Positions 25,801 to 39,002 of a DNA stretch of 64,000 nt are shown piece by piece. Location: positions 3,782,001-3,846,000 of the forward strand of contig NC_092367.1 in the NCBI RefSeq assembly GCF_030848805.1. Reading direction: 5' to 3'. The stretch's first letter is position 1; the number at the start of each line of letters is the position of its first letter. Source of the DNA: Temnothorax longispinosus (Eukaryota; Arthropoda; Insecta; Hymenoptera; Formicidae). Under the pieces are notes generated by a model, which was not told the DNA's origin, made no database searches, and worked only from the letters and a program-made list of their open reading frames with translations. The position numbers and the translations under genes are program-made.

Positions 25801-27569
25801 ATTTTACTGCCGCCGACGGCAGCCCAATTACGATCAATTTAACTGCGCGGAGAGTTTCTTTCTGGTTGATCTACGCCGCGCGCGCGCGCATAAGCTAACT
25901 CGCAATACTTTAAAAACGCTGGCGAAACGGATCGGTAAAGCCGATCGATTCACTTTGCTCGAGTGCCGGAACTCGTTGTCGGACATCGATACCGGAGTTT
26001 CCGTCTTCGAGTTTGATGGCGCACGTGCTCGCCGATCGGAAATGCTACAGGCTCGCGTTTAAACTATAGGCCCGCAAAATAAATCCGCAAACTTCGCGCA
26101 TAAAATAAATTGCGGGCAACAAGAGGAACAAAATAAAATTATTGTGTCTCTCTTGGAGGTTTATTGATGAGTAAATAATCGACAGTTAAACCAGAACTTC
26201 TCTGTGCAAGGCTATGCCACTAGCTGCGTCTAATCTGGCGAGCGAGACTCGAAACGTCGAATCGCGTGATTCGCGAGCACAATTGCGGCGAGCTCGCAAT
26301 TTCGAGTCGTTTAGATTTCCAGAAGTACCGCAATTCCGCCGCTGCCGAGTGCCGGTCGACGTCGCCGCCTTTTTTATCGCGTCTCGCAGAACAAGCTCTT
26401 GTGAACATAATCGGCTCGTTTGTGTCAGCGCTGCTGACGAGGGGTGAGATTTTTGCCCAAAGACTGGTTCGCGTCGCGGCACAAAACACGATTAAACGTT
26501 TCACCCCCTCGTGGATATGCTTGACGTGGATATGCTCTGGATTGCATTTGAACGTTACGATTTGAACGTTACGTGGGCAAACTATAATAAATAATTTGAT
26601 TGAAGTCCACTTCTGACGGACCACCATACCAATTATCAAAAATCAAAATATAAACGAATGAATAGATAAGTGAAATAAGGGACAAGTGGACGCATCTCAC
26701 ATTTTGTTGGTCGGTGAAAATTTCAAAAAATTACGCTGTGGATACATTGATCGAAGGTTCACTTTTTCCTCACTTTGGGCGATTCATTCGGGGATGGTAA
26801 CTCGAAAGCGACTCTTGCGACGAATTTGAAAAGATCACAATGCGATTTAGGCACGTATATCAGCGCGCGCGTGCTCGTTCTCTCTTTCTCTTTACACCCA
26901 AAATTAACATGCACTCTTTTCTCTCGCGCTCGGTCGCGTCATTCGAGACGGCGCGCGTTTGCCGTCACGCGGAACGTGCCGAAGAGACGCGCGAACGAAA
27001 CGGTTCGGAACTGGTTCAACAAAGTCGGCCGTTCCCGGCGGTGCGCGCGCGACGAACAATGCGAACTTCTGAAGGGGGGTAGGACGAGCGAGCGAGGGAG
27101 GAAGAAGAGGAGGAGGTGGAAAAGGCAGAGGAAGAGCTGGAGAAGAGGAGGAAAGAGACGACGGCGGAGGCAGAGTCGCACGTGAAAGGCGATTTAAAGG
27201 GAAAAAGGAGGAGGTGGCCGATGAAAAAGGAACGTGCGAAGAGAACGAGGGAGGGAAAGGGAGAAAGAGAGAGAGAAATACGGCTGGAGGGGAGGAAGGA
27301 GCATGGCGAACCGGTCGCAGCCTCCGCTCGTCAGCTGGAAGCTCAGCTGCAACCGGGCGCGGTGACCTCGACTCTACAACGCGCGGTGGCGGTGCTTCAC
27401 GGAAAAGCGGAGTCGATTCGCGAGCGATAACGGTGATTCGCGACAGCGAATCGTCGTCGCCCATCGTCCTCGTTGCCCTTTCCGCGCGAATCCCTACGCC
27501 CTCCGGGGAGCTTCCACGAGAAAGGTTTTCGCGCAACGTGAAGCGCTTTCGGATGCGACAGCGTGTTTA
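13896..27569. other. Long region without recognisable genes; CpG-rich patches
   Basis: No exon, RNA gene or transposase could be supported across this 13.7 kb. CG-rich patches occur near 14000-14290, 15090-15460, 17620-17960, 21580-21960, 23200-23720, 25600-26560 and 26800-27560. They hold overlapping open frames on both strands without domain similarity, which is what CG-rich DNA gives by chance. The minus-strand frame at 14795-14490 (101 aa, true ATG) is the most protein-like in composition but is not recognised. The region could be a large intron or an upstream regulatory region of a gene outside the window. Confidence 0.4.
27085..27310 (+). repeat. Purine-rich (G/A) tract inside a CpG-rich island
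   Basis: More than 200 bp are dominated by GAGGAA, GAAGAG and GGAGAA on the plus strand. They translate into apparent Glu/Arg/Lys-rich frames, which I regard as a composition effect. Polypurine tracts of this kind are often found near promoters or 5' UTRs and can adopt triplex structures. No function is claimed. Confidence 0.6.
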
Positions 27570-27805
27570 CATTGTTAAATTCCTAGTGTCAAATTATACT
27601 CAATTTTAGTCATTTTTAATCATAAGTCGCTACTTCTCCTACTCACAACAATATGTCGTTAATTTAACTGAACCAATGGAGTTAAAATAATACTGTTTTG
27701 TGTTAAAGTAATAAATTTCGACACACATGGTAGTTAAAAATAACAAAATGTTATTTAACTCAAGGTATTACTGGTTTAAATTTCGTTCTTTAATATTTAA
27801 CAGTG
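27570..27805. mobile_element. MITE, TA target duplication, 236 bp
   Basis: The left end CATTGTTAAAT and the inverted right end CACTGTTAAAT are flanked by TA (27568-27569 and 27806-27807). The interior is AT-rich and non-coding, with short GTTAAA-type motifs in both orientations. It is probably a Tc1/mariner-derived non-autonomous element. Confidence 0.6.
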
Positions 27806-27807
27806 TA

Positions 27808-28819
27808 GACATGACTGCAGATATTGCGTAAGAACCGAAAAATGATCTCTATGCAAATTCGCATCGCGTCGCGAATTGTGAAACGTGTTTTTTAATAAAT
27901 ATAACATCGCAAGCAAGAAACAAAAGACTCTGGTGATCGCTTACGTAATTGTTCATCGCTTTCCGAAACTCATACTGAAGTTTTAGTATTTACTATATAT
28001 CGTTATAATTATCCGAATTAGAATTCTATCAAGTATCTGAAATTGAATGAAAAATACAGCTTTATGATACACGAGACTGTTTCTATGCTTAGCTCGCGCG
28101 AAACTTCTCAATTTGAATGGTTTATTCAGTATAAGTGACGCGAAATGCTCTGCATAATTAAATCTTATAATAAGGATCTGAAATTAAATTCACGCAATGT
28201 ATGGCGCCGTTCTCGACAATGTCTCTCAAGAGTGGCATAAAGACGAGCTACTTCAGAATGAACGACATTACACGAGATTACTTTGGTCCTCGGCGAAATA
28301 TTTTCTCTTATTCTCAAGCGGGAGATTCATAATGAGTTTTCATGATTAGAGCGCGCTACCCGTGCTAGATGAGCAGCGAGCGATGAATATATTTTTTAGA
28401 TTATCACGTCAACAAAGTTATTCCAGGTTTTCACGATTAAATCCAACTGGCCCCCGTTCGGCAGTCGAAATTACACGAATGATGAATGAGTGTTCCCATC
28501 TGTTCAATTATGCGCACTGTGCAATGCAGATTCACGTAGTTTAAGGATGCCATTTAATGGAGTATAACCTTTTTGTTGGAGATATCGAAGAAATTTGATT
28601 CTCAAAATGAAATAAATGTATATTAATTCGTTGTGTTTTCGATAACTATTTTTCAAGACAGATCTTCCTAAAAATTAACTCAAATACGTTTGATATTTCA
28701 TGTGTAGAGGAGAAAACTGGTTTATAAACTACCATAGCAATTGCTAGTTTGTATCAATATATTATTAGTCGCCATAAAAATCTAATATACAAAATAACAT
28801 ACACACATATACACACATA

Positions 28820-28854
<35 letters not shown>

Positions 28855-29630
28855 GTTCATGCAAATTACTGCTACCTTAAAGCATACGTCTGAATAAAGA
28901 TTTCGTGTTAATCAATACGACAATTTTTATTCCGAAATAATCAAAGAAATGTCAATTCTCTCGCGATAATTTATTTCGAAAGGTAATTAATCGGTTACCT
29001 TTACGTATTTCTGACGTCGGCGATACCTGTCGTCGAGGTCAGCGCTGGGAATCGACGCGTCGCGAAAATCTCGCGAGGTGAAATCGCCGATGTGCAAAGT
29101 GTCACGTACTTATTCTTATAAGAGGGCAAAGAGAGTTATTTCTGCTCTTGATAAAAGCGGAAAGATGCACGCTCGCGATAACAGATCTGAGTCATATTTT
29201 TCTCCTAAAATTTTAGTTATCGCGTTAAGAAAAAACGATGCGCGCAGTGAAATAGAAATTTAATGTTGGTGCATTTATAAAAATTACTCAAATTGTAAGT
29301 CAGTTAAAATTAGATTGATCTTTCAATAACCACTTTTCTCTCGATATCATTCGCCTAGATACGCGTTCAAAAATATTCGTCTGCACTCATTTTAAAAGAA
29401 TCACGAGTGTTCGTATTTAAAACGCGAACTTGGACGATTTGGCACTGGAAATTAAAGGTCTCTGTTCGAAATTGGAGACTCGCGGCAATCAGGCAACAAC
29501 GAAATTTAAATAACGAGTATTCACGCTAATGACAACAGTCATTACATGAGAATTTTAATTGTCGCGGAACGCGCGTCTTAAAATTTAAAAATATAAATAT
29601 TTTAAATTATTAAGCGGCGAGGTACGGACA
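27808..29630. other. AT-rich non-coding DNA with a (CT)n microsatellite
   Basis: No gene is recognised. A (CT)n run occupies 28822-28850, preceded by short ACACAT repeats. Open frames at 28362-28544 and 29078-29263 have no recognisable features. Confidence 0.5.
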
Positions 29631-29639
29631 ACGACAATT

Positions 29640-31016
29640 TCGAGAACAAAGGAATGACGTGGTTTCCACGAGTAACCGAAAACGATCCGATGCTCTCGCG
29701 AGAGACTAGAAAGTGTCTCACATCAATCGGACAACCGACACTTTGATCGCGAAAGGCGACTGTTGTCATCCGACGCGAGTCGATTCATCAGACAGAGGAT
29801 GCGAGATGCGAGGAGCGTTCGATTCCGCCGACCTCGGCTCGCGCTAACCCTAGTTTAACCGAGCCCCCTTCCCCTCCCACCGATCCTGCCGTGCCTTCGA
29901 CGCGAGCGGGGTCGTATCGCCGTGTACGATCGAATCAACGCACACGAATCCGCGCCGCGCGAGCCAAATTTTCCTCCTTTACGTGCGATTTACCCGCGGC
30001 CGCGTACTTAATCCGCGCCGCGGATCGCGCGACGGACGCGGACGGGGCGAATCCCCGGGAATCGGCGCTTCCAGGATCAACCGAGGCTGTCATCGTCGGC
30101 GAACGACGGCGAACGAGCGCCGTAGCCGCCGTATATCACGTTCGCGGAATCGACAGTCGACTCCGGTAGCGGCGAACCGGTCGGTCGGTGCATCAGCTGA
30201 GAGCCCAGCTGAACCCAGGAGAGAGCGACCGCTGTAATAACCTCAACCTGTCTCCCTCTTTCTCTCACTTACAACGCGCGCACACACATACACCCATACA
30301 CCCACGTACGCACACGATCACGGATGCGGCACACGTACGCACACTCGCGGCGAATTTCGCGAAAAAAGCGACGTTGGCAGGGTTAGACACGGTACCTGGT
30401 CTACCTGGACGGCGTCCCGGTGGCACGACGACGACGATCCGCGAAGACTCGCCGGCGGGTATCCGCGAAACTTTTCGAAAGCCCACTCTCACAATGGAAT
30501 CTTCCAGTAGACTGGCCGAGCCGAGCCGGCGCGGCGGCGGCGGCGGCGGTGGCGGCGGCGAGCGGAGCGGAGCCGTTCTCCCTTGCGTGCGCACCCACCG
30601 TGCGCGGCGGCCGTTCGGCTTTTTCGACGGGGGGGAGGAAAAAAAGACGCGATTTCGTAACGCGTACGACCGGTGACACTGAGGACGGGGGCGCGTCCGC
30701 GTAGCCGGCGCGAGACACGCTGTATGTCACCGGCACGGCACGGTAGCACGAACGCAAACGCGGATCACGGTACGTAACGCGCGCGCGAGCACCGCTGATG
30801 ACAGTTCGGGCTCCTCGGCTCGGCTCGGCTCGGGCGAGCAGGCGAGCTGTCACTCTCTCCGCCGCGCGAGAGTAGCCGAGCGAGCGTCCCGTTCGTGCCG
30901 CTTGCCGCCATCTGCCGTCGCCGGACGCGAAGCCGAACTTCAAACTTCAAACTGCTTCAAACTCGTTCGAAGCCCGCGAATGACGCTCGCTCTCGAACCG
31001 ACCCCCCACGACCGCC
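29640..31016. promoter_or_regulatory. Strong CpG island, candidate promoter / first exon
   Basis: About 1.4 kb is very rich in C, G and CG dinucleotides, including a GGC-type trinucleotide run near 30530-30560 and CA-rich repeats near 30270-30320. Overlapping open frames exist on both strands, none with a recognisable domain, so I do not call a protein. Hymenopteran promoters and 5' UTRs often look like this. The direction of the linked gene is unknown. Confidence 0.4.
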
Positions 31017-31018
31017 TA

Positions 31019-31281
31019 CCCTGATGGAAATATTTCACTGAAATATCATAAAATTTTACTGATCATTCTCTCAATTAACCCCATTTCATTGTCGTTCCAT
31101 CATATTTCAATAAAAGTTCAGTTTCTTCAGTTAAATTCAGTGAATTTTATGATAACTAACGTAAAAGAAATTTTGTTATTTATACTTTTCAACAGTATAA
31201 TTGAACTTTGCTTATATTATTATCCTATTATTATGAAATGGGGTTAATTGAGAGAATTTGAGTAAAATATTTCTAGCAGGG
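31019..31281. mobile_element. MITE with long terminal repeats, 263 bp, TA duplication
   Basis: Left CCCTGATGGAAATATTT and inverted right CCCTGCTAGAAATATTT begin the terminal repeats. A longer inner match, TCTCTCAATTAACCCCATTT, is shared in inverted orientation. TA flanks both ends (31017-31018 and 31282-31283). There is no coding capacity. Confidence 0.8.
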
Positions 31282-31324
31282 TATGGTAAATCGAAAATTG
31301 CGAAAAAGATTTCGCAGGGACTAT

Positions 31325-31434
31325 ATATCCCCCAGGTAGAACAGCAAGTTACAATAAAGTCAAAATGACGATTTTTTGATCATTTTGCCATCATTTTGAC
31401 TTTATTGTGACTTTCTGTTCCACCTGGGGATATA
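31325..31434. repeat. Palindromic MITE-like hairpin, about 105 bp
   Basis: TATCCCCCAGGTAGAACAG at the left is matched inverted by the right end TATCCCCAGGTGGAACAG. The stem continues through CAATAAAGTCAAAATGA to a short loop near 31372-31390. It sits about 45 bp from the preceding MITE, suggesting a local transposon-rich site. It would fold into a nearly complete hairpin if transcribed. Confidence 0.75.
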
Positions 31435-31439
31435 TTTGC

Positions 31440-33325
31440 TCGTACTGATAAAGAGACGATTCTTACGGCAATTTTGTAGCAATCATAATGATTATCTAGC
31501 GATTTCGCGCTTCCGTTCAGCAAGTAGGAACGGCGATCGCGACTGCCGTGCAAAATAAACGCGATCGTTAATTACAATCGCGTGTGCCATTTAGCTCCAC
31601 GCAATCGAGCTATATGGAAAATCTATTGTATGAGTAATACCACGGTTCCATCTCTCGATGGAACTGTCGCACGCTCGCGACGATATACCAAACATATACA
31701 TATATACATCGTTATACATCAAACATACTCGGTGACGTGATTTTCTATTAAGCGTGCGGTATAATTAGGGCTTGAATTGCGCCAAACGAGAAATACGCCA
31801 ATCGAGCTTAGAGCGGCGCGAAAAAACGTAAAGATCGTATTCGAGTGTCTCCTCTCTCTCTCTCTCTCTTATGTTCATTTTTATCAAATTAACTTTAATC
31901 TCGGTACTTTAACTTCGTTACTTTTTATCTTTTTCTAATTAAAGTTAAAGTTAATCTACATTATTAGAAATGGACATATAGGCATTGAAATCTGAACTCA
32001 CCGGAACTGTACCCTCGATGCAGCCGTGTCGAGATCCCGGTCGATGAAACGACGTCGATCGCGAAGATCCGCGACAACCGAAACGTTCCGGCGAAAGCCC
32101 GTCGCTTTAACCTGGCATTCCTGAGGAAAATGTGCGTCGCTGTACGTTCCTAACGGGTAAAATTCGCGATTATTTGCGGAGCGATCGCGCGCCGTGTAAC
32201 TCCGAAGTGACGCGCCGCGTAAAGTGTCATGGCGGCCGGATTGAGCGCGGCCGCGCGACATCGAACGGTTTGAATATCGAAACGGTTTGAAATGGGGAAA
32301 CGGCTTAGAATTAGACTTTCTACGCAATTTTGACAATTTACGATGACTCCATGTCTAATATTCACTCATCATTCTTTACTTTATGATAAGCACTGGATAA
32401 ATAAGAGTCGTTATTTTCTCTATTTTCGGGAAAAATTTTAAACCGGCTAGATTTTTACACATTAATTCAGGAACGAGCATCTGAGGTAATTTTTACATTT
32501 TTTAAAATGTATTTCGTTCGGTTTTTTGTTTCTCTTTACTTTTTTCAAAAAAAGTTGAGTAAATCTATTTATACATGCAATATGTTTACATATTGTAAAT
32601 AGATTATCAAATATTAATAAATTATAAAACAATTAAAAGTATGTAGTATGTAATTAATAACACTTTTAATTGGGGCGGAAAAATCCGCCAAGCAGGTGAC
32701 CATTTGTGCAAGAAAACATCAGACGCTCGTTCCCAGGTTAACAAAGTCGATTAACTCTTTTTAAAAAACATCATAATAGCTGAATCGCAGTTTCACTAAC
32801 TTTTTATTATAACAACTTGATTTCTCTCGTACAAAAAAGGAACGTTTTCCAAACGTTTACAATACGCAACAACTTTTCACCTCTCAGACGCATACGTTCC
32901 CATTGCAGTTTCACTTAATAAATAATATCATTCTTCGTATTATTCTCTCGGTAATTCGTTCTCCCACGCACTTGACACAGGCGTACATTTATTTCCTTAA
33001 AACAATGCACGCGCCTCCCGCGTCGGCCAGACGATCGACATCCCTATCTTTTTGACATTTTGTTTCGTCGAGGTTGATGCAAACGTATCCCGATGTAATC
33101 TCACAATGCCTAAATTGATATTAATCGAAACGCATGCAATCCATTAAAATTCAATCTAAATATTGCGAGTAATATATTCGTGGATAACGGGAATTTACCA
33201 CAATATTGAATTAGAACCTGCTGACAGAATATTTCTATGACTATTGGCAATTCGCGTAGTGTTGCGCCATGATAATGGTTACTGCGACGGCAGGTGGACG
33301 TTTATTTTTTTAAATTTATTCGCGA
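31440..33325. other. Non-coding, 3' flank of hexokinase
   Basis: No gene is recognised. A pair of inverted repeats (GGAACGAGCATCTGA near 32470 and its near-complement near 32720-32733) may bound a further degenerate element of about 260 bp. A short palindrome GGCGGAAAAATCCGCC lies near 32675. The CG-rich patch at 32000-32280 has only chance-like open frames. Confidence 0.4.
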
Positions 33326-36300
33326 TTATTGTAACCGCTTCTTGAGTCTTTGTGCGATAGCTGAGACGAGCGCGGCGCCCTTGCCGCTTCCATCTTCCGC
33401 GTGGATTAATTTGAACTACGATCAAAACAAATATATTTATACAAAAGAAACTTTCACAGAAAGTATTAAGTATGTTAGAAGTAAATTTTTACATAGTAAA
33501 AATAAATCATTTCCTATATAAAAAGAGAATAAAAAAGTGCGTCGTATTGTCAGAAACAGTATGTTTAGAAATCTCATCTTTAAAGACAGAACACTGTTGT
33601 ATTTTGTGATATAATACACTAGAAATTTTCTCTGAACTCTTTATCTAAGCAGCATGTTTTCTAAGCAAAGAAGCGGCTTCATGATTTAAAACTTATACAT
33701 ACCTTTCGTCCTGGAGCGAGAAGTGAGATGTACTGCTTCATCCAATTTTCTAATCGAGGATGATGCTTGTAGAGAGATCCATCTACGGCGATTGTCACTT
33801 GTTCCTTATCGATACGATCTAGCAAACTCGCAAGACCTTGGACAGAAATCATCGATGAAATTATTAAATCTTTGCTTCACAGGCGCTGTTTAAAATCGTA
33901 TCGTTCAAGCGGCTCTACTAACGTACATATCGACACTAGAAGAGTTGCGCGGTTAGAAGCGACCTCGCACACATATTGAACGATTCTGATATCATCCTCG
34001 TCCGGAATGATCCCGAATTTCCCAAGGATCTCCTTCGTATTACTGACGCCGCCATCCACAGAGTCCCTGAAGTCACGAAATTAAAGGTAAAACTGCGAAT
34101 CTTTACGGATCAAACGGTTAATTTGAACTTATATGAGTGAACTTACTGCTCGATGTGCGATATCAGATCGGTGGTAAGATTACCGGGTGTTAAGAGGCTG
34201 TCTGATGTAGATTCTCCTACAAACAAAAGCCCCTCTTTGGTCAACTTCGCAAGTATCACGCGCACCACCTCACCGAGATATTTGCCAGCAATGTACTTTT
34301 CAAATCTAAGAAGAAGAAAAAAGTCTCAATAATGTACAAGGATCTTTTCTTATTTATACAAGCCATCGCGCCCTAGAAGCTAATTTTAGCCTCAAAGATT
34401 CTTGTATAAAGTTGCGCACCTTCTAATTTTCTTGACTTATATCACATGCAATTCAATAAATAGAACATTTTCACTAAACACAATCGTTCGACGTATCATT
34501 CTTTATGTAATTGATAAAATGATTATATCAATTTTATTAGTCATTAAAAAAATGTAATATCCAAAATCTTAATTTTTTTCGTACAGATACAGGCAAACTG
34601 ATAAAAATACAATATTATCGGAAGTGATATCCACTTGTTGCAAAGAGAACAATTACAACCTAATTAATGATAATGCAACGAGTTTGTTCACTTACGTAAA
34701 TGAATTCGCGATAAGGGAATTTGCGTCGTTCTCGCGATCGAAATCCGTCTTGATGAAGTCCAAGACGCCGTTATCACCGAAGGCGCCCCACTCAATATCA
34801 ATGATAACCTGGAGCAAGGAAAATTTGATCAATAACTTGTAGATGTTTCCACGCTGCGAGTACAGAAAGAGGGAGAAAAAAAGAGAGAAAGTAAAAAATG
34901 TGATATAACATTAAAAAGATTATTAATATAAAATAAGTATGAAATAATTCTTTTTAAATTCTTTATCAAATAAGAAGCAAAGTTTTGACTGAGAAAGTAG
35001 TGGCATCTATCTCTTCTTTTTATATCATGTAGGTACGTTATCATATGATGTATCGAGAATTTACTTCTCTCTCGCCGTGTCTCTCCGGTTCCCAATGCTC
35101 GACCCGATCCGCCCGTTCCAGATAACAGGCGTTGCTACCAGTTCCCAGAATAAGTCCGATCGCCGTGTTATGATCCAAAGTTGAAGCTTGTACCAAGGTA
35201 CCCGTCGTGTCGTTTAAAACGGCTACGACCTTCACCTTTGTGTCGCCCCGTCGATCCAACGCCTCTCGTAGTAGCCTCACAACGTCCTTGTTTACAGCAT
35301 CGGGGCAGTTGAAAGTTTTGGTCCATGTCACCAGAATACCGACGTCCAACGAGTGTTGAATCATCGGGAACGAGAAGGTAAAGCCTGCGTAATACGGGTC
35401 GTCAAGGTTGGAAGTAGAAGAGCGGACAAACGTAGATAGTTATGCTAATAGAGCTGGTTACATTAATATATCTTTCCACCGATTTCCTGCGGCAAACAAA
35501 AGTGTTTTCTACGATACCTCGTCGCGAGGGTCGTTATTTATAGACTATATCGCGTGTGGCAATTCGCGTTAATTAAAGATTTCACGCGTTCAATATTCTG
35601 ACGCGTACCGTGGACGCGAAACTCAATTTACCGAGAGGAAGCTCCACGTCCTGAAGACCCTGAGAAATGACGAAATCACTGACACACTCAGCCAAATAGT
35701 CAAACAGGGGGATTGCCGAGCCGACTCTTAATTCGGACCCGATGTAATATCGCTGCACCTCTTGTCGTATGGGAGCACCATGGGCCAATTCCAACAGTAG
35801 CACACGAAAGTTGGTGCCGCCGAGATCGAGTGCCAAGTAAAGACCTTCTTCTACAAGTATTCAAGCATACATTTTAATTGTCAGTATTAAATTGATTATC
35901 AATAGCGCGATAGATATCATATCTTCAATATCTATTGGTATCTTCTTTCTGATTATGATTTTTCGATCTTTAATTATCTAGTGAAATGAAACTCATCTCT
36001 TTATCATCCAAAAGAATTTACCGTGTATATAAACTATAAAATTGTAGAATGTATTTTTATATAATTTATATTATTATTTTAATTTAATACACAATAATAT
36101 TATTCAAAGATTAAAAGCAATTTTCACTGAACAGCTTTACACAAGCTTTAACAGATATAATATTTCGAGCATCTCATCGCATCTCTTATTTCGTATAAAA
36201 AATTATTGAAATTCTTATATGGTACATAATATAGTAAACTCTGCTAGACAAATTAATGATTGATATCTGTGTAATTAAATAATTCAATATAAAATATATC

Positions 36301-38982
36301 AATATATTAAATGATTCAACATATATTATAATGCAAATATAAAAATCAATACAAAATACTTTGATTGTGATATTTTTATTGTCGGGAAAGGATAAACAAT
36401 TCGGGGTAGTTAACCAGTTTCGTTTTTCTGTTTCTCTGCTGTTAATATCTTTGCTAAACAGTGATAACTTGATAAGACTTGTAATAGGATACCGAGTGAT
36501 ACGCGCTATCATTACAGAATTAAGCGTAGAAACTTCGTTAATGACCTGTTCCATCGAGTAGTTCCGGTACATAGGTGTTCTCCATCTGCAATGAGGACGG
36601 TTGCTGGTGGATTCCCTTATTCATTTCCGAAATGAAAACATCCTGTATCTTCCTAGCAGTCGCTGCAGAAAATCGCATCTCCGCCATGTAGTTCTCGACC
36701 TGTGAACAGAGTTTTTCCCTTTAAAAAATGTATTGCTTGTGACGTATGACGTATATGATACATGCGTGTCGACATAGGATTTTTATGGCAGGCAATATCA
36801 TCTCGTCATCGCGAAAAGAAAAAAATTTCCTCGATCCATAAATTCTGTCGGTATCTCGGCATACAAGTATATCGCACGAAGTTACGAAGGCACGGTATTG
36901 TTTACATCTTACGTTATGTATTACGCAGTTTCTAACAGAATTCTGAACAGACATACCGCAGAGAAACTTATGCTGCACGTGCAGCATACAAAGTGTTATA
37001 TTCTGAATTAATTACATCTAACGTAACGAATAAGATTTATATACGCACACATTCAAATAGATGTTTATCAATGTTTAAGAATTTTCTCGTGACGAGATTA
37101 ATGAATTACTGTCTCTCACATATCATACAAGAACAGCTATACCTATTATTATGCATGAGTATAAGAAACTAATTTAATAGACTTGCATAAATCATTTTTT
37201 TTTTAGTTTTTCAAAAGGAAACAGTTGTATGTAGAGTACTTGTAGTACTATACGTTATATTTTGTTTACCAAAGCAAATCGATGTAATAAATCGAGAAAA
37301 TGCTGAACTTAATTACACATGCATTCATAAACTTTGCGACGCTCATAAAAATAATTCGTAAATATTATTGCAGGATTTTTACATTTAACATTATGTCATT
37401 AAATAACTGCTATTGATATTTTTTTTTAAATCTCATTTTGCAAAATTCTTATTATTTCACTTTATTTTAGAATTAGAAAATTGAAAAATTTTATGCGCAT
37501 AAATGAAATTATTATGTGATCATATATTTGCAACAAAATATGGTTGATAATAAATGTGTCACAATAAAAGATTAATTTTTTTTCTGTCTCAATAAGTTAC
37601 TAGGAGTCCGCGTTGTTATCTATAAACTGCAGATAAACTGTTCGTACGTCAAACTTTTAGCAACACCCGATTACCTCTTGATAACCTTATAACTTAGAGA
37701 GCAAGATAAAAGTTGTGACGAAATCCATGATAACCCCGAAATCCGACTTGATTCACTTTTATTTGAACTGTCCTCTGAGACGAGACCCGCATAACTATAT
37801 ATAAAGTATGCAAGATTAAATAATCACAATTTTCTATTAACCGAACGTAAGGTTAATGGACTTCCTATTATACACATCACATTTTGAACGCAATACAATT
37901 GTAGAAATCTCGTTAAAAGCAAGTTAAAATAAAAATACATAATCGATGATTTTATTCTAAATTTTGAATATTATTTAAAAATTTTACGTAGAAGATAATG
38001 TCTATTGAAATTTCTGCGTAAATATTCCATAATCTTACAATCTAAATATCAGAGATTAGAACGTGCCAAATTTTTTTTCCCAAAAAGTTATTTTACATTT
38101 TTAATCTTCTTAAAAAAAAGATTTTACTGGTCGGACAGTAAAATCTTTGTCCACGCCTGATATTTATGATATTTAATCGTATATGTGATATGATCAGCAT
38201 AATTAAAAGGAAGAAATAGAGTCTGTAGATAATAGGCTCATGTCACTAAACTCTTAATTAATATATCGCGAAATAAACGTCACATGTGTTGTTGATTATT
38301 TCATTTCTTTTATGTACATCCAAACTGTATGTAATAATTAAACGGCCATTTCCCTTCTCGATTCGTGTTGTATGTTATGAAAAATTAATGGGTTTAATAA
38401 TACTTCAACATTAAAAAAGAACTTACGTGTAACATCTAAATGAAACATTTAAAAGAATAGAATTATTTTAAATCTATTATTTACAAATTTTATTCAGACT
38501 TAAATCTCTTATTAATTAGAAAATCTGTATCGCCTGCCATTTACATGTTAGATATTCATTAAGAGGAAAGGAACAATCAAATAAGCGAATGAAAAAGTTG
38601 AATTAATAATATATCCGATATGTCCGATACACTAATTCTTATAAACACGAAAAGACAAAGAATATATGCAATGAAAGGAAATAATTTATATTTCATAGTT
38701 TTCTTATTATCTAGTAAAATTTGAATCAAACATGCCATCGTTAGTTTCATTACATATATTCTTATCAAGTTTCGATATAACATCAGCCTTCAACTTCATC
38801 GTACGATTGGATTAAGAGAGCAGAAGTTCAGAGTAAACATGGAATTGAAGATAAGACGAACGAAATATTAGAGAAATTCAAATAGTCGTTATACTCACTT
38901 TTTGTCGTCTGACATCGTCGGAAAGTATCAACGACGATACTTGAATCGCCTCATGAAGTGCATGGTCCGCAGGAACGACCAT
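33326..38982 (-). CDS. Hex: Hexokinase, complete, nine coding exons
   Basis: Phosphorylates glucose and other hexoses with ATP, the first step of glycolysis, in the cytosol. Coding exons on the minus strand: 38982-38899, 36699-36546, 35850-35632, 35384-35065, 34808-34696, 34305-34147, 34066-33927, 33836-33703 and 33415-33326. They total 1413 nt and encode 470 aa; every junction keeps phase and uses GT...AG. Key motifs: ATP/phosphate loop LDLGGTNFR (87-95), FTFSFP (154-159), TWTKTFNC (172-179), catalytic Asp211 in NDTTGT, GLILGTGSN (229-237), DIEWGAFGD (263-271) and the C-terminal DGSGKGAAL. A single catalytic unit of about 50 kDa is usual for insects. The start at 38982 is supported by an in-frame TAA upstream in the same exon. 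An acceptor at 39003 shows at least one further 5' UTR exon. The first coding intron is 2.2 kb. Two donors differ from the strong consensus (GTCATT after exon 2, GTAAAT after exons 3 and 4). Confidence 0.97.
38117..38148. repeat. Perfect 13-bp stem-loop in hexokinase intron 1
   Basis: AAAGATTTTACTG and its exact reverse complement CAGTAAAATCTTT are separated by six bases. It lies within the first coding intron of hexokinase. It is too short for a microRNA precursor and may be chance or a tiny MITE remnant. Confidence 0.5.
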
Positions 38983-39002
38983 GTCGAAACGTTATCGAGT
39001 CT

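Noticed and set aside
27116..27430. Glu/Lys/Arg-rich open frame on the plus strand
   Set aside because: It follows from the polypurine composition; the opposite strand is open as well and no domain is seen.
30188..30943. Several long open frames (up to 180 codons) in the CpG island on both strands
   Set aside because: CG-rich DNA lacks stop codons by chance; frames overlap in all phases, with poly-Gly, poly-Ala and poly-Arg content and no known domain.
38117..38148. Possible microRNA hairpin
   Set aside because: The stem is only 13 bp with a 6-base loop, too short for a precursor.
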